Shown: positions 41,930-53,942, numbered from the stretch's first letter. The stretch: 64,000 nt of DNA from Patella vulgata (GCF_932274485.2 NC_065883.2:69421210-69485209), one strand, 5' to 3'. Translations and numbers: made by a program. Notes: generated by a model not told the origin, from the letters alone.

Positions 41930-42293
41930 TTAAATGGAGATTATTCAAGAGGTAAATCTGCCTATTGCATTTCTTTCTTTATGCTTTAACTGTTATATAA
42001 ACTATTAATAAGACATTTATTAACTCACAAAGTCCATAATCAACTATCGATGCCATCGGATACTCGAGATTTTCAACAGATTTATATACGATTGACACTT
42101 TGTTTATTATCTTAACAACGGTAGCAATGACAATCGAGGCTACATTATTTTTGTAACAGCGATCACTCGGCTCAGAATGAAGTAATTTGACTGAAATTTT
42201 CATCATATTCTCTATTCATTATGTATTTTTTTTTAAATAGTTAAAGAGAGAAATGCCAACTATTTATCCAAATATTACATAATCCCTCTTTAA
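41930..42293 (+). repeat. MITE-1 copy, subfamily with shared flanks
   Basis: AATCTGCCTATTGCATTTC, TTGACTGAAATTTTCATC, AATATTACATAATCCCTCTT. Beyond both ends the sequence still matches the flanks of the copy at 45303, so the element may be longer than its usual ends. Confidence 0.7.
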
Positions 42294-42299
42294 GCATTG

Positions 42300-43185
42300 G
42301 ATTAGATATTGCCCTAAATATAGAATTGAGGATCAGTGGCTCTATGTTCATGCAGATTATCAGTGTGCTTTTCAAGAAGGATTTGTTTGATCAGTGTTAA
42401 GCTGTTTGTTATCGACATCAAAACGATCTGTACCTTTGTACTCTAGATTCTGAATCTGAGACGGTTTCTTTAAAACGGCCAATTATCCGGCCATTAACAA
42501 TATCTAGTATTATACCTCTATGATAAATATAAGCACGAGCTGCACGAGATGCAGAGATAAAAATATAGATAAGATTACAAAATAGCACTTTAATATACCT
42601 AAACAAAAACAGCTAGAATCATTTAACAGGCTAGAACAATTTAACAAGCAAGCATGCAGCATAGGTTATTTACCATCTCATTTTAAAACAAGTACGAGAG
42701 TACCATGGACCAAGAATTCAGCATGGCGCCATCGTGGAACACGCATGCGTAGTTTCATGTCGACCGTTCTTGAATTGGCGAAGGCTTAGGTTTTTTTCCT
42801 TGCCCAAAAGAACAAGAAGATGACCAGCTGTTTGGACCCAGTAACTGGTCCAACTAGTACGAGCGAATCTTGGAATTGTTCGGAAATATCAAATAAGAAA
42901 GTCCACGAATCGATAAATAAATGGAAAAATGACGTTTCATGTGAATCGTCCTTAAAGTAACGGAGACTTAATCTTTTTTAGTTTTTCGTAAAGTGTCGAA
43001 GAACAAGAATCAGAACAACATGATGACTGGCACCTGGGTCATCTCCTGGACCAAAAAAGGTAACAATACCGTGAAAATAAAATAAGTGAGTTTTAACGTT
43101 TATAAGATCTCTCGTAACTTGCACTGAGAATTCGAAGAACCTACAATTTCTAAATTACAATTGATGAACGCGAGAAATTTTGAGA
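42300..43185. other. Intergenic stretch, no gene seen
   Basis: Two weakly similar segments near 42805 and 43005 (AGAACAA..ATGATGAC); otherwise nothing. Confidence 0.4.
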
Positions 43186-43187
43186 GC

Positions 43188-43418
43188 GAAATGGGGTTTA
43201 ACGCCCAGTAGACACAAACATGTGGTTCAATGTTATTTCAATAATTCGTCTGTGCGTAGGGGCCTTTAGCTATGGGAGAATAGGGCCCGTGGTTGGACAG
43301 GTGCCCCTACTCCTTGTCACGTTCACGATGGGAATTTAAACTACACCGCTTGACTCAATGGCAGACCTTATTATCTAAAGCGCACGCGTTTGACTAGTTG
43401 GCAACCCAACCCTCTCCA
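43188..43418 (-). repeat. SINE-A copy
   Basis: GAAATGGGGTTTAACGCCCA to GTTGGCAACCCAACCCTC. Confidence 0.85.
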
Positions 43419-43429
43419 CTCTTTTGGCT

Positions 43430-44160
43430 TGTCGCTTTATTATTAATCATCCTAATTGTCAAATGATCAAAGAAGGACCTTAATCAACATTACGTCAACA
43501 CTGGACAGACAACACGTCGTGTCTGTATCAATAATTAAACCCACGAGATGAACAATCCAATTAATAACAACCATCATCAATTTAAAATATGCCAAAAACA
43601 CCCCTTTCAAATTGTTGTTTAATGAATTGGTTTTTTTTAAATAGTTTGTTATGATTTCTACATTAATAACCACAAATTTCAAAGTCGGTTTGTTTCAAAT
43701 TCAATTATCAGACAAAAAAGTGTCTCCGACGTAGAGAATATCGAAGCTGTTGACGCGGAATCATTTTTCTTTGTGACAAGTGAAATTTATCCTAATGAGA
43801 ATTCGATAGCCAACAGCAGTCATCAATTTCCTATTTAAAATCCTAACAAATCAAAGCCGGAATATAATTCCTAAACAAGATTCTAGAATACCTCTTCTTG
43901 TTTTTCTTTCTATCTTGGTTTTTTTTTGGTTTAAGATAAAATGAAATTCACAAATTTTAGCCAGAAGCATTATTGATGTTTTCATTAGTATCAAATTTTA
44001 AATTTTGTTAATTTCTAAGGCCAATCGTTCGTGACTAGTTGTTATATTACAAGACCAAACCCAGGAACCAGGAAAACCAAAGGTACCAAACCAAGTGTCT
44101 TGAATAAAGATAACCATCCTACACCAACATCAGAAAGATCAAACGGAAATTAAATGAATT
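43430..44160. other. Intergenic stretch, no gene seen
   Basis: AT-rich, several T runs; nothing recognised. Confidence 0.5.
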
Positions 44161-44162
44161 AA

Positions 44163-44445
44163 AATTGAGTTTAACGGTTTACTTTTCCCCACCGATTAAG
44201 CCAATGAAAACGGGTATACGCCATGCAGTATGCTATGAGGGAAATTTTGCCCTGGGATCCCGATTTTTGTCTACTGTTTATCGAATTTCAACTGTTAAGG
44301 TTCTTTTACGTGCACGTCGATGTGTACACGGGATATTGGTTTTCCGCACCATTCGATTAGGCGTCAGATCTCCTATTCTATACCACAAACAAGGGGAAAA
44401 ATTGACAAATACCGAGGAACATTCTTGACCAGATTCGATCCTGAG
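44163..44445 (-). repeat. SINE-B, diverged
   Basis: GAGTTTAACGGTTTAC, GCCAATGAAAACGGGTATAC, TTTTACGTGCACGTCGATGT. Confidence 0.8.
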
Positions 44446-44638
44446 CAGTGGTCAAATTCAAAGTCCAGCTGAAGAATTCGCTAAAATCGAATAACGAAAA
44501 TAAGTGGACTCGTCAGGTGATATCGAAATCTATTAATGGGAAGTGGTACCAGGTGTTCAAGAAAGGATAGACATAGAAAATTTTCAACACACTGTTGACA
44601 TTATAAACGAGTCAGCACCACCTGCAAGTGCGGAGGCG

Positions 44639-44909
44639 GGGGGGGGGGGGTAGGTGGCCGAATGGTTGACGCGCGCACCTTGTATCAGACGGTCTATCTT
44701 TAAGTCAAGTGGCGTGGTTTCGAATCGCCGGCTGTACATGACAAGGAGTAGGGTTGCCTGTCCAACCTCGTGGGGTTTCTCCGAGTTCTCCTGTTTCCCC
44801 CAACTCCTAAATACCCCTACGCGCAAACGAGTTATTGTACCATGTGTTAGTCTCGAAATTACCTAGTTTGTGTCAAGTGGGCGTTAAACACCAATTCTCT
44901 CTCTCTTGC
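44639..44909 (+). repeat. SINE-A copy
   Basis: G run, GTGGCCGAATGGTTGACGCG, TTTCGAATCGCCGGCTG, CTAGTTTGTGTCAAGTGGGC, (CT)n. Confidence 0.9.
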
Positions 44910-45015
44910 CTACAAGTACTGGTTAAATTCGTTCAATGGACCCTATTTTAATTTAATTGAATTCAATCCGTTAAGATTATGTGTTGTTGACAAAAATGAG
45001 TTTGTGTTCTTAATT

Positions 45016-45250
45016 AAGGGGGGTGGGGTGGTGGTGGATGGCGTGGTTTCGATTCCCCGGTTGTACGTGACAAGGAGTAGGTTCGCCTGTCCAACCTCAT
45101 GGGTTTTCTCCGGGTCCTCCGGTTTCCTCCCACTGCTAAAGACCCCTACGCGCATGCGAATTAATGAAATAAAATTAAACCATATGTTAGTCCCGAAATG
45201 ACCTAGTTTGTGTCGAGTGAACGTTAAACCCCATTTCTCTCTCTCTCTCT
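45016..45250 (+). repeat. SINE-A with internal head deletion and 9-bp target duplication
   Basis: TTCTTAATT flanks it at 45007-45015 and 45251-45259. The A-box region is missing (GGTGGATGGCGTGGTTTCGA), so it inserted as a shortened copy or lost the head later. Confidence 0.92.
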
Positions 45251-45302
45251 TTCTTAATTCAATATTAAATAACAAATCAATCTGGGTATAATTTACCGTG
45301 GA

Positions 45303-45707
45303 TTAGACATACGTTATCAAAGAGCTAAATTTGCCCATTGCATGCCCTTGTTTAGGGCTTAAATGTTATATAAATTATTAATTAGACATTAACCTGACAA
45401 GACCATAGGCAACTCTTGATGCCATTGGATGCTCGAGAATTTAAATAGATTAGAAGGGTTAGGCTATTTAATGGTTTAATTCCAAAATGGAGAAGCGACG
45501 CTAAGACTCAAATATACCAGTACTGTGGGTACGATAATAAACAATAAATGCACACATCTTTAGAAATTACAAACAGTGATAAATTGGCTCAGAATAAAGT
45601 AATTCGAATGAAATTTTGCAATATATTCATTTTGCATTATCTATCTTTTCAACTATTTAGCAAGAACGACCAGCTCTTTGTCTAAATTTTACATAATGTC
45701 TCTTTAA
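45303..45707 (+). repeat. MITE-1 copy
   Basis: TACGTTATCAAAGAGCTAAA, TTAATTAGACATTAACCTGA, CTAAATTTTACATAATGTCT. Confidence 0.7.
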
Positions 45708-45769
45708 GCTGTGATAATTAGATATTGTCCAAAAAATGCAATTGACGGACAGCTACTCTAAGCGTAAAC

Positions 45770-46505
45770 AGTCAAATCAAGTCTAATATTGTAATCTGTC
45801 TGCCTTGCGAAGTTCATCGTGACCGCTTGGGAGATCATAATTCAAAAATAAGTTGAGATAAATTTCTGTCATCACTCGAAGCGTATATTTAAAGATTGTC
45901 GAGGGCGTGATCAGAATGTTGAGACGCTACAAAATGTCAATGAAGTCGTTTGTACGCCAACATGACCGTCCTTGCTATAAATTAGAACTGCGTTATGTAA
46001 AAGAAAGTTGAGAAGAATTCCAGAATTTGATTTTAATATTCGGCCTATCTTATCATGTCATATCTCCATGGTTCCTTAGTCTCATTTAAATTGTAATTTA
46101 AACTAAAATGTCGAGCAATTGTCCTATTTCAATTCGTTTTGTTAGAGTTCAAAAAGTGGAATAATGGAGTCTAACGTCATCTCATCACAACATCCGACAT
46201 GTTGAGACAACCATATTGTCACTTTTATTTCCATGGTAACGTGTGCAATGTGAGGTTGGGGGGGGGGGTGCTAGATCGGAGACGGCCTAGCTTATACTTT
46301 CTAGAACACCCAGTAGCACTTCTCCTGCCAGAAGGCACTATTGCTTTACACTATTTCTTACGAAAAGGTGGTCCTTCATGATTTGAAATTTAGTCCTATT
46401 TACAATGAAACCCGTGAGGCAATCCTCGAAATTTTCCGCTGTGGGATCTGTCACCCTTTTAATAAAAGAAACTTGTTAGTCTCAACATGTTGACTGGATA
46501 TTTAA
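45770..46505. other. Intergenic stretch, no gene seen
   Basis: No repeat or ORF with protein-like composition recognised. Confidence 0.5.
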
Positions 46506-46509
46506 TACA

Positions 46510-46850
46510 TTTAACGTATAGCGATATCTAGCCTAATATAAAAATATTTTAACTTGTTCCTTTTACCATTAGTAAATATTCTTGTTTTATTTAAATATAA
46601 TTTATAGCCTAATATGAATATATTTAACTTGTTCTGTTAACAATTAGTAAATATTCCTGTTTTATTTAAATATAATTTATAGCCTAATATGAATATATTT
46701 AACTTGTTCTTTTTATAATTAGTAAATATTCCTGTTTTATATTAATATAATTTATAGCCTAATATGAATATATTTCAATTTGTTCTGTTTACAATTAGTA
46801 AATATTCTTGTTTTATATCAACATAGTTTATATCATCGTATATTCATAAT
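46510..46850. repeat. Tandem repeat of about 76 bp, 4 copies
   Basis: TTATAGCCTAATATGAATAT, TTAACTTGTTCTTTT and AATTAGTAAATATTCCTGTT recur. Confidence 0.9.
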
Positions 46851-46886
46851 TGCGTGTATTAATTGTTCTATTCGGGCCACGTTAAT

Positions 46887-47237
46887 TTAAAGACCCAATA
46901 CCACTCTTGTTGTAACTGAATAATATGTCCCAATCTTTATTCTGATCAACAAATTGTACTATTTTACAATATTCTAATTAATTGATGATACAAATTCATC
47001 TTAACACACCTAATTTAAAAAATTGGAAAAATTCAACTAAATGATGTGAAAAGCCTGACGTAAAGCTTTTCAAATGTGACTTGGATTTAAAAATATTTTT
47101 GAACCCTTTGGACAAGTAAAATAGGATTTAATGGATAATTTACACAACAGGTAGGATACTTACATATCTAGTACTTTGAATAAGGCTATTTTTTTTCTTG
47201 AGCTGTCAAGCCAGCAAGAGTGTTATTATCCCTTTAA
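46887..47237 (+). repeat. Element E MITE, copy 2 (long form)
   Basis: TTAAAGACCCAATACCACTC to AGAGTGTTATTATCCCTTTA, TTAA at both ends. Contains about 100 bp that copy 1 lacks, so copy 1 is an internal deletion. Confidence 0.85.
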
Positions 47238-47674
47238 TATTTAGTTATTCCGTGTCTTGATAAATAAACAGATACGTCAATCACGTAAATGCGGTTTTGT
47301 TTAAAATTGCAAAAATTAAACAAATGGAACGAATAGCTTTCGAACGGCAGTACGAATAGGTAGCTTACTTTTTGTTTTAAAATTTGTTTTTTTTTCTAAA
47401 ATATTTACAGGTATTCCTGAAGAAAATAAAATTAAATATGAGACCTTTTTTCCAGCGACAAATAAACAATTATAAAATATCTAGCCCCGAGTTCACGAAG
47501 CATTCTCAGACTTAAGTTAAGAATTTACTCAACCTTCATTCACTGTTTATGAGAAATATCTTTGATCCAGAAACCCCAAACTTTGCACATAGTTTCTTAT
47601 TGATGTATTTGATACATTAAAACAACAAAAGTTTTATAAAGGACTATATTTTAGTTAAAATGAGGCGAACATAT

Positions 47675-48033
47675 CAGTCTGATTAAGATACAGATCTATG
47701 TTTCGTTTCGTTTTTTTATACTTTCGATGGCCTACACTACATGAAGATATGACCGGTTGTACTAGAAGGTCGCGTAAGGGGTCTTACGGGCGGCTTTTGA
47801 CCCTATGACGTCATACATTGATTAATCAATCAGCGTTGACGTTTCTAGTGGTTTAGTGCATCGCATGACAAGAACTCGCCCTAACAGACCGCTTCATTGG
47901 CTAATCCCTCGCGTCAACCAGAACGCCTGTAATATAACAACTCTTTCAGACCCTAGTGTAGTAAAGACAAGTAAAACGAAATTTTGAACTATAAAAAACG
48001 AAACTAAATAGGATCTGTGTTTTAATCAGACTG
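47675..48033 (+). repeat. Element D MITE, copy 3
   Basis: CAGTCTGATTAAGATACAGA to TCTGTGTTTTAATCAGACTG. Inverted ends extend about 40 bp inward with few differences (TTTCGTTTCGTTTTTTATA). Confidence 0.88.
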
Positions 48034-48034
48034 G

Positions 48035-49720
48035 CTCTCTATCTAAATCTTACATAATATATCTTTAAATATGTGTTCGTTTTGTTTAATTATAATGTCT
48101 TAATCCTAATTCCTGGGCAAGTTTCAATGTCAATGCGGCTGCAAAAAAAAAAAAAATGTAGCAATTCTGCTTACTTCTGTCCACATATTTGTCCAGTTAT
48201 AGTAGCCCTGTATATCCTCCATGGAAGCCAACATGTCGTGCATCATGAGAAGATACCATAAAATGACACATTCTCAACCATCTGGAACATTTTTTGTTCT
48301 ATCTTGAAAGCGTGTCTTTTACTACTGCAAGAATGTTGCATTGTAGACGAACAATGGCTTCCAGAAGTTTTCTATCCCCCGCCCCCCTGCCATTGTTTGG
48401 TTATCGATGCATGTGAGAAATGGAGATAACAAGTGGTTAGTATAGAGAAGCCCATAGAAAATTATTAACGGCGATAATTTCAAATTTCAAAATTTTAATT
48501 TCACTTTTTGATTTTCCGCCAAGCCCGTCTTCCTCAATTGGATGCCTTGCACTGCCGCCCGCGGAGCCTTATTCCCTCCACGCTACTGGTGATGATTGCT
48601 TGTATAATAGACTCAATGTTCAAGCACTATTCAGGGGAGGTCTTTAGCACATTCCTGAACATTTTAAAAAAACTTGGAATTATTGCCTTTGCAGTCGCAT
48701 CGACGTTATGAAAAGAATCTAATATTTAATGTTGAGAATCGTCAATATTAATTCTGGCTCTACTAGGCGGTTAACAACGACTATCAACATGCGTTTCTAA
48801 AAGCACATAATTAGATTTAAAAAAAAAATATTCACAAAAATACCTAAAAATATTATGCTCCTTACGATGTCTGATAGGTATGAAACGTGAATTAATTCGT
48901 TGGATGTTTGTTTTTAAAAATTAATAACACTATTTTCTTGATGAAATTTCACAATCCGAATTAGACGTACAAGTCAGGACAACTGTCGTGTCAGAGGCTG
49001 GATATGCGTACTTTTTTACTGGTGCCATTATTTATTTGAGGAGAACACAGCGCCATCACACCTTATGCCGTATTTTTTTGTGACTGTACGAGTCCATGTG
49101 CACTTAGGAGAAATCCTTATGCCACCAAACCTTTACATTACAAATAAGGATTATGCGTTGCTTTTGGAGTGTTGTAATTATACGATTAGAGTTACGTCCC
49201 TTTATCAAGACCGTAATGAATAATAACAGAGTTGGTGATTGTAAGCACTGTAATCTAAGATACGTACATTAATTCCATTATCACATGAATTGCAAATACA
49301 CCAATATAAGCACGTTTTGATGACGTCATTAATAAAGTGGCCTATGTACATAAACACTATACATTGTATATTCATTATATTATATCAGCTATGATATAAC
49401 GAGGCTACGTCATGAGCATTATTACGTAGAACACAGGATAATATCGGCATAGAATATAAACAAATCTAATTACAAGTTAATTATCTATTAACATCATATA
49501 TGGTCATGCCACTTTCACTTTATATGCGTAATACGTGATAGATACCGCGGCGATACAACACGGCGTGTGCCGCGGCGAGATAATACAGTATAAATATGAA
49601 TCTGGAAGGATTAACCACTAACACGAACATATTGAATACACATTAGCATACATATATATTTATGTAAATAAGTTTCACTAATTCCTAGTATGTTTTTATG
49701 TAAGCACCAACAATCACGCT
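48035..49720. other. Intergenic stretch downstream of the receptor gene
   Basis: A MITE-1 terminus (TCTAAATCTTACATAATATA) lies at 48040-48070. The rest is AT-rich with no recognised repeat. A 67-codon ORF at 48508 is not convincing. The 3' UTR of the 49724 gene must begin here. Confidence 0.5.
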
Positions 49721-49723
49721 ACG

Positions 49724-51853
49724 CTACGTCCTGTGCCAATCCAACTTTAAAATTCTAATAAACGTCCTCTTGAATTGTGCATTAGCGAACGCATAACAGA
49801 ATGGGTTGATGGGGCTATTCAGATAACACAGCCAATAGGTAAAATTATAAAACTTGAGATTGATGCAGCTAAAACCTTGACAGATTGCAATTACTAACAC
49901 CATAATATGATATGGGGTCCAACATAAAATAAAGGCCCCTAAAATGAACGTGATGGTCCGTAATGCTTTGCGAGCTCGATTTTCTGATTTTGATTTTCTT
50001 TCTCGGCGATTGCGTCGCCTACTGTTTCTAGAACGTACGGATTTGACTAAGTTTTGAAGGCGGCCGTTCTTACGGCGTTTCCGTGCAGCCAGAGCTAAAC
50101 GTTGCATACCTCTTTCTTCCAGAGCATCTTCGGGTGTTAGAGATTGGGCCTGGTTGTTACTTGTGCCGTTATCGCCTTTCTGTAAGTCGGCCGCCACCTC
50201 ATCATCTAACATAAACTCCCGTTTATCCTGTAAAGGTGCTGGGCCAGATGGTGCATCAACAGTTACCAAGATACCACCTTCAACTGAAGAACGTCGCCTC
50301 CATACGGGAGAACCTTGATCCTCGGCGTCGTCGGCTGTATCGTTGGGAGCAGAGTCGACTAAAAATTTAATGTTCTCAGAGTTTAATGATTGGAAGCTCT
50401 TTTCATCGATATATTTGCTTCCTTTGAAAATTTCATTTTGCAATAATGGGATGGAGGACCTCTCCATTCGTTCTCCAGATGAGGAGTACATGTCAATGTC
50501 AATAACGTGAGTGGATGGGTCGGTTCCAATTTCACTCGGAAAATCCACTCGTACCTCTGGATTAGAGAGCAGATTAATCCCCGGCATTTGAGTCGGTAAA
50601 AGGAACTCTACAGGGGACCTGTGAAGCTTACAAGAATCGGGCTGTAATGCATTGTTTATGAACCCCTCCTGTTCTTTGATTCGTTTCGGTTTGTTATTGG
50701 AGGTCAGAGGTGTTTTACTAGATCCGCCCCCAGCTCCCTGGCTACTACTATTCTCTTCATCCGAAGCAAACGCGGGACTGCTTGATCGATCGTCGTCGTT
50801 ATCTTTCGGTTTCTGCTTGCTAAAGCTCGTAGTTTTTGTCATACCTTTAGCGGGCTTGTTATTTTCCACGGTGAATTTTTTGTTTTTGGATTTAGCTTTT
50901 GGTACAGGACTATCACTGCTGTTAGAGATAGTGTTCCGAACACCAGCGTGATCAGCGGCTAGTTCCATGGCAGATTTCAGTATTTTTTGTTTCGCGTCAG
51001 ACTTTCTTTGCAATTTCAGTGCCACCATATAGATGCCAGCATACAACGTGCACATTACCACTAAGGTTATCCAGTAATAGCCGAGAGTTAATAAAAACAC
51101 GAACAACGGGTCGCCCATAAACTGAACTTCACACGTGTACTCTTCCACTTTGCGTTCACCGACGAAATACTGCCAACCGATAATAGAAGTAAAGAATACA
51201 AACATGGGTAAAATCCATGTGATGGCGATCATCACTAGCACCTTTCGTTCCGTTCGCCAATTTCGATATTTTGCCGGAATTTTCACCGAGAGAAACCGAT
51301 CCATCGTGATTAGAAATACTGTATACTGTGACGTAAGACAGACGGTCCAATCCAATGAAAGCCACAGATCACATAGCCACGTTCCTAGCGGCCAGAAATC
51401 TAGCAATATATACTGGGTAAACAAGGGCATGGAGAAGGTTCCTATGAGCAGATCGGACACAGCTAAAGAGGCAAGAAAGTAGTTCGTAGGCTGTCGTATA
51501 CTTCGTTCTAAGCCGAATCCCAGTAATACCAGGATATTCCCCAGAATTGTTAACACACTAATACATCCGGCTAATATTCCTAAAAATATTGTAACAAACA
51601 GCGATTCCGCCGGATCAAACGACATTGCGTTCTCCACGGTAGCGTTCGTCACGTTGTCTTGGATCACGTCACAAACAGTTGTACCAAGCACTTGATCCCA
51701 CGTGCATGATGGCGATCCCGTCGTCATAACAGACAATGCCGTAGTGTTCCCAGCCATACTTCCGTTTCCAGTGAATATATCCGCTGTGGTATTACCATAG
51801 TGACCGGGTAGACCGGTAGTAGGGTATCCCCCTACTGGATTTGATACAGACAT
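49724..51853 (-). CDS. Muscarinic acetylcholine receptor-like class A GPCR (709 aa)
   Basis: Predicted neurotransmitter receptor of the plasma membrane, signalling through G proteins. The coding region is uninterrupted. The N terminus (1-85) has five N-x-S/T sites and no signal peptide. TM1 has GN (residue 106); D134 is the TM2 aspartate; C161 and C241 can form the loop disulfide; D168 in TM3 is the amine-binding aspartate; the DRY motif is DRF (185-187). GWQYFVG after TM4 and the end of TM6 through TM7 (FILCWTPYHIMVLV, YWLCYLNSPINPFCYAF) closely match muscarinic receptors. Loop 3 (about 283-630) is some 350 residues of Ser/Asn/Asp-rich, low-complexity sequence ending in a basic RKRRKNGR/RRRNRRERK stretch. 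Y648, Y673 and Y677 of the tyrosine lid are kept, but the pocket Tyr after D168 is W169 and the usual Asn at 649 is His. Closest known type is probably the invertebrate gar-2-like or other atypical group; a related aminergic orphan is the alternative. Confidence 0.88.
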   Translation of the reverse strand: MSVSNPVGGYPTTGLPGHYGNTTADIFTGNGSMAGNTTALSVMTTGSPSCTWDQVLGTTVCDVIQDNVTNATVENAMSFDPAESLFVTIFLGILAGCISVLTILGNILVLLGFGLERSIRQPTNYFLASLAVSDLLIGTFSMPLFTQYILLDFWPLGTWLCDLWLSLDWTVCLTSQYTVFLITMDRFLSVKIPAKYRNWRTERKVLVMIAITWILPMFVFFTSIIGWQYFVGERKVEEYTCEVQFMGDPLFVFLLTLGYYWITLVVMCTLYAGIYMVALKLQRKSDAKQKILKSAMELAADHAGVRNTISNSSDSPVPKAKSKNKKFTVENNKPAKGMTKTTSFSKQKPKDNDDDRSSSPAFASDEENSSSQGAGGGSSKTPLTSNNKPKRIKEQEGFINNALQPDSCKLHRSPVEFLLPTQMPGINLLSNPEVRVDFPSEIGTDPSTHVIDIDMYSSSGERMERSSIPLLQNEIFKGSKYIDEKSFQSLNSENIKFLVDSAPNDTADDAEDQGSPVWRRRSSVEGGILVTVDAPSGPAPLQDKREFMLDDEVAADLQKGDNGTSNNQAQSLTPEDALEERGMQRLALAARKRRKNGRLQNLVKSVRSRNSRRRNRRERKSKSENRARKALRTITFILGAFILCWTPYHIMVLVIAICQGFSCINLKFYNFTYWLCYLNSPINPFCYAFANAQFKRTFIRILKLDWHRT

Positions 51854-51905
51854 GGTTAGGCAAGGGTGGATAACTCTGTCAGACTATCATACTGTTGCTC
51901 AGCAC
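51854..51905 (-). promoter_or_regulatory. 5' UTR splice acceptor of the receptor gene
   Basis: TCCTTTTCTTTCAG ends at 51906, 52 nt before the ATG. A pyrimidine-rich acceptor here implies at least one upstream non-coding exon, not located; promoter elements therefore lie further right. The ATG context is TAACCATGT. Confidence 0.5.
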
Positions 51906-52146
51906 CTGAAAGAAAAGGAGATTAAAAATAATTAATATTACAGTACTCTGAAGCGTTGTAAATGGTGTTTAACTTACAATAAGACGAACTATTCGATTTG
52001 CGTTAAAATGAAAGTAGTCATATAATTGGATATTATATTTTGATTTACTGATAAAGCCAACGTTGAGATATAACGGATTTTGTCGGCACCGGAAGCCAAA
52101 ATTTTAAAGTAAGACTACAAGTTTCTCTTTCAATCCTGAGATTGAT

Positions 52147-52196
52147 ATGAAATGAAATGAAATGGGTGTTTAACGTCTTACTGTTCTGCACCAACC

Positions 52197-52198
<2 letters not shown>
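52147..52198 (-). repeat. SINE-B 3' end fragment
   Basis: (GAAAT)n, GTTTAACGTCTTACTGTTCT, GCACCAACC. Confidence 0.85.
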
Positions 52199-52228
<30 letters not shown>

Positions 52229-52400
52229 GAGAGAGAGAGAGGGTTTAACGTCAACTCGACACATATGGTCTAATTTTATTTCAATAATTTGCGCGTAGGG
52301 GTCTTTAGCAGTGGGAGGAAACCGGAGGGCCCAGAGAAAACCCACGAGGTTGGACAGGCGACCCTACTCCTTGTCACGTACAACCGGGGATTCAACGATT
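52199..52400 (-). repeat. SINE-A, 5'-truncated
   Basis: Long (GA)n tract, GTTTAACGTCAACTCGACAC to CGTACAACCGGGGATTC. Confidence 0.9.
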
Positions 52401-52506
52401 GACAAATTGAAATAGACGAAGAGAAGGTCGTCTAGGCATTGTCAACATAACCACTCATATTACCGTGGTTTTGTCTCAAAATAAACTAGGTGTTGTGTTA
52501 ACGAGA

Positions 52507-52665
52507 CATGATATGAAATGAAATGAAATGGGGTTTACTCCCACTGCTAAAGACCCCTACGCGCAAGCGAATTATGTAAATAAAATTAAAACCATATGTT
52601 AGTCCCGAAATGACCTAGTTTTTGTCGAGTGGACGTTAAACCCCATTTCTCTCTCTCTCTCTCTG
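52507..52665 (+). repeat. SINE-B tail joined to a SINE-A 3' half
   Basis: ATGAAATGAAATGGGGTTTA (inverted SINE-B end) runs straight into CTCCCACTGCTAAAGACCCC (SINE-A, plus strand) through to (CT)n. Confidence 0.8.
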
Positions 52666-52879
52666 TCAATCGTTATGTACCATATCTTCTTTGGTTATTT
52701 TTAAAGTGATTTAGTTCAATATAAGGTGTTGAACTGGGTTGGTTCGATTAGTGATGAAAAAAAAATATATCCGATTAAATTCACGTCAGTTTGGTTTGTA
52801 TTATTTGGGTTAAAATGTTGTCCGTGGAACACAAAACTAGCTGTTTCATAACATTGGTACTCTCGGGGAACTCAAGAGA

Positions 52880-53065
52880 CTTAACTATAAACAGGGATCA
52901 ACACAGAAGACTTAGCTAATCAAACATCAACACAGAAGACTTAGCTAAACAAACATCAACACAGAAGACCTAGCTAAATAGTCATCAACACAGAAGATTT
53001 ACATCAACACAGAAGACTAAGCGAAACAGACATCAACACAGAAGACATCATCACAGAAGACTTAA
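52880..53065. repeat. Tandem repeat of about 30 bp
   Basis: CATCAACACAGAAGACTTAG with variable spacers, about 7 copies. Confidence 0.85.
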
Positions 53066-53149
53066 TTAAACCGACAAACTGAATTAAACCGTCAGTTCTA
53101 TTTTTATTTTACACACATCAACACATCGGGCATAATTAAATATATACTT

Positions 53150-53420
53150 TTTATTTCTGATACCCAACTTCAAACTGATATTTAAACAAATTGAGTATTT
53201 ACCACCAACACTGGTCACTTTTTTTTAATATGAAGACAATTTAAATATTTTGAACGCAAACTGTCTACTTATTTCAACATGGAGACAGTTTAAGTATTTA
53301 CATTAATAACTGTCTATTTCTTTCAATATCCAAAACTGTCTATTTTTTTTCAATATCCAACAACAGTTTTTTCAATAACTGTCTCGTTATTTCAACACGA
53401 AGAAAACAATTTACCACGAA
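53150..53420. repeat. Degenerate tandem repeat
   Basis: Diverged units with AACTGTCTATTT, TTCAATAT, GAAGACAATTTAA. Old array. Confidence 0.55.
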
Positions 53421-53942
53421 CAATGTGTGTTAAACTACAATTGTCTCCGACAATCTAATTCGTTCTATTCAGTTGTTAATTTACAAACAATGACAACATA
53501 ATATGTCCTTATTTTCTCTTTTGATTGCAATACTAAAGTCAGGAAAAAAAATCAATGCGCATGTCAAGCGTTGCAGCCAAACGATTCCCCCGAGACAATA
53601 TCAAATTTTGTATATTCTCTCAACTAGAACAATGGAAACAATTTCAAAATGCTGTTGGGAACATTCTATTGGTTTGTCGTAAACAATTAACAACGGACAT
53701 TTCCATAAATTATTCATTGTTTTCTTGTAATCAAAATGGCGGAACAATTGTTGGCGCGTGCAGACTGCATGCAACATGGAACTATTTGTTTACGCTTCAC
53801 TAGAACCCGAACCATTTCAATTACTAAATGTTGACCTTCACACGATGTATATAAATTTTAAAATGGCGTCGTATTGTCTTTTTGCTCGAGTACATTGGTA
53901 ATAATAGTTATCTCTTGACGATGTACTTAAAATAAAACTGTC

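Noticed and set aside
48508-48711. 67-codon ORF downstream of the muscarinic-like receptor
   Set aside because: Short, no recognised domain, and composition compatible with chance.
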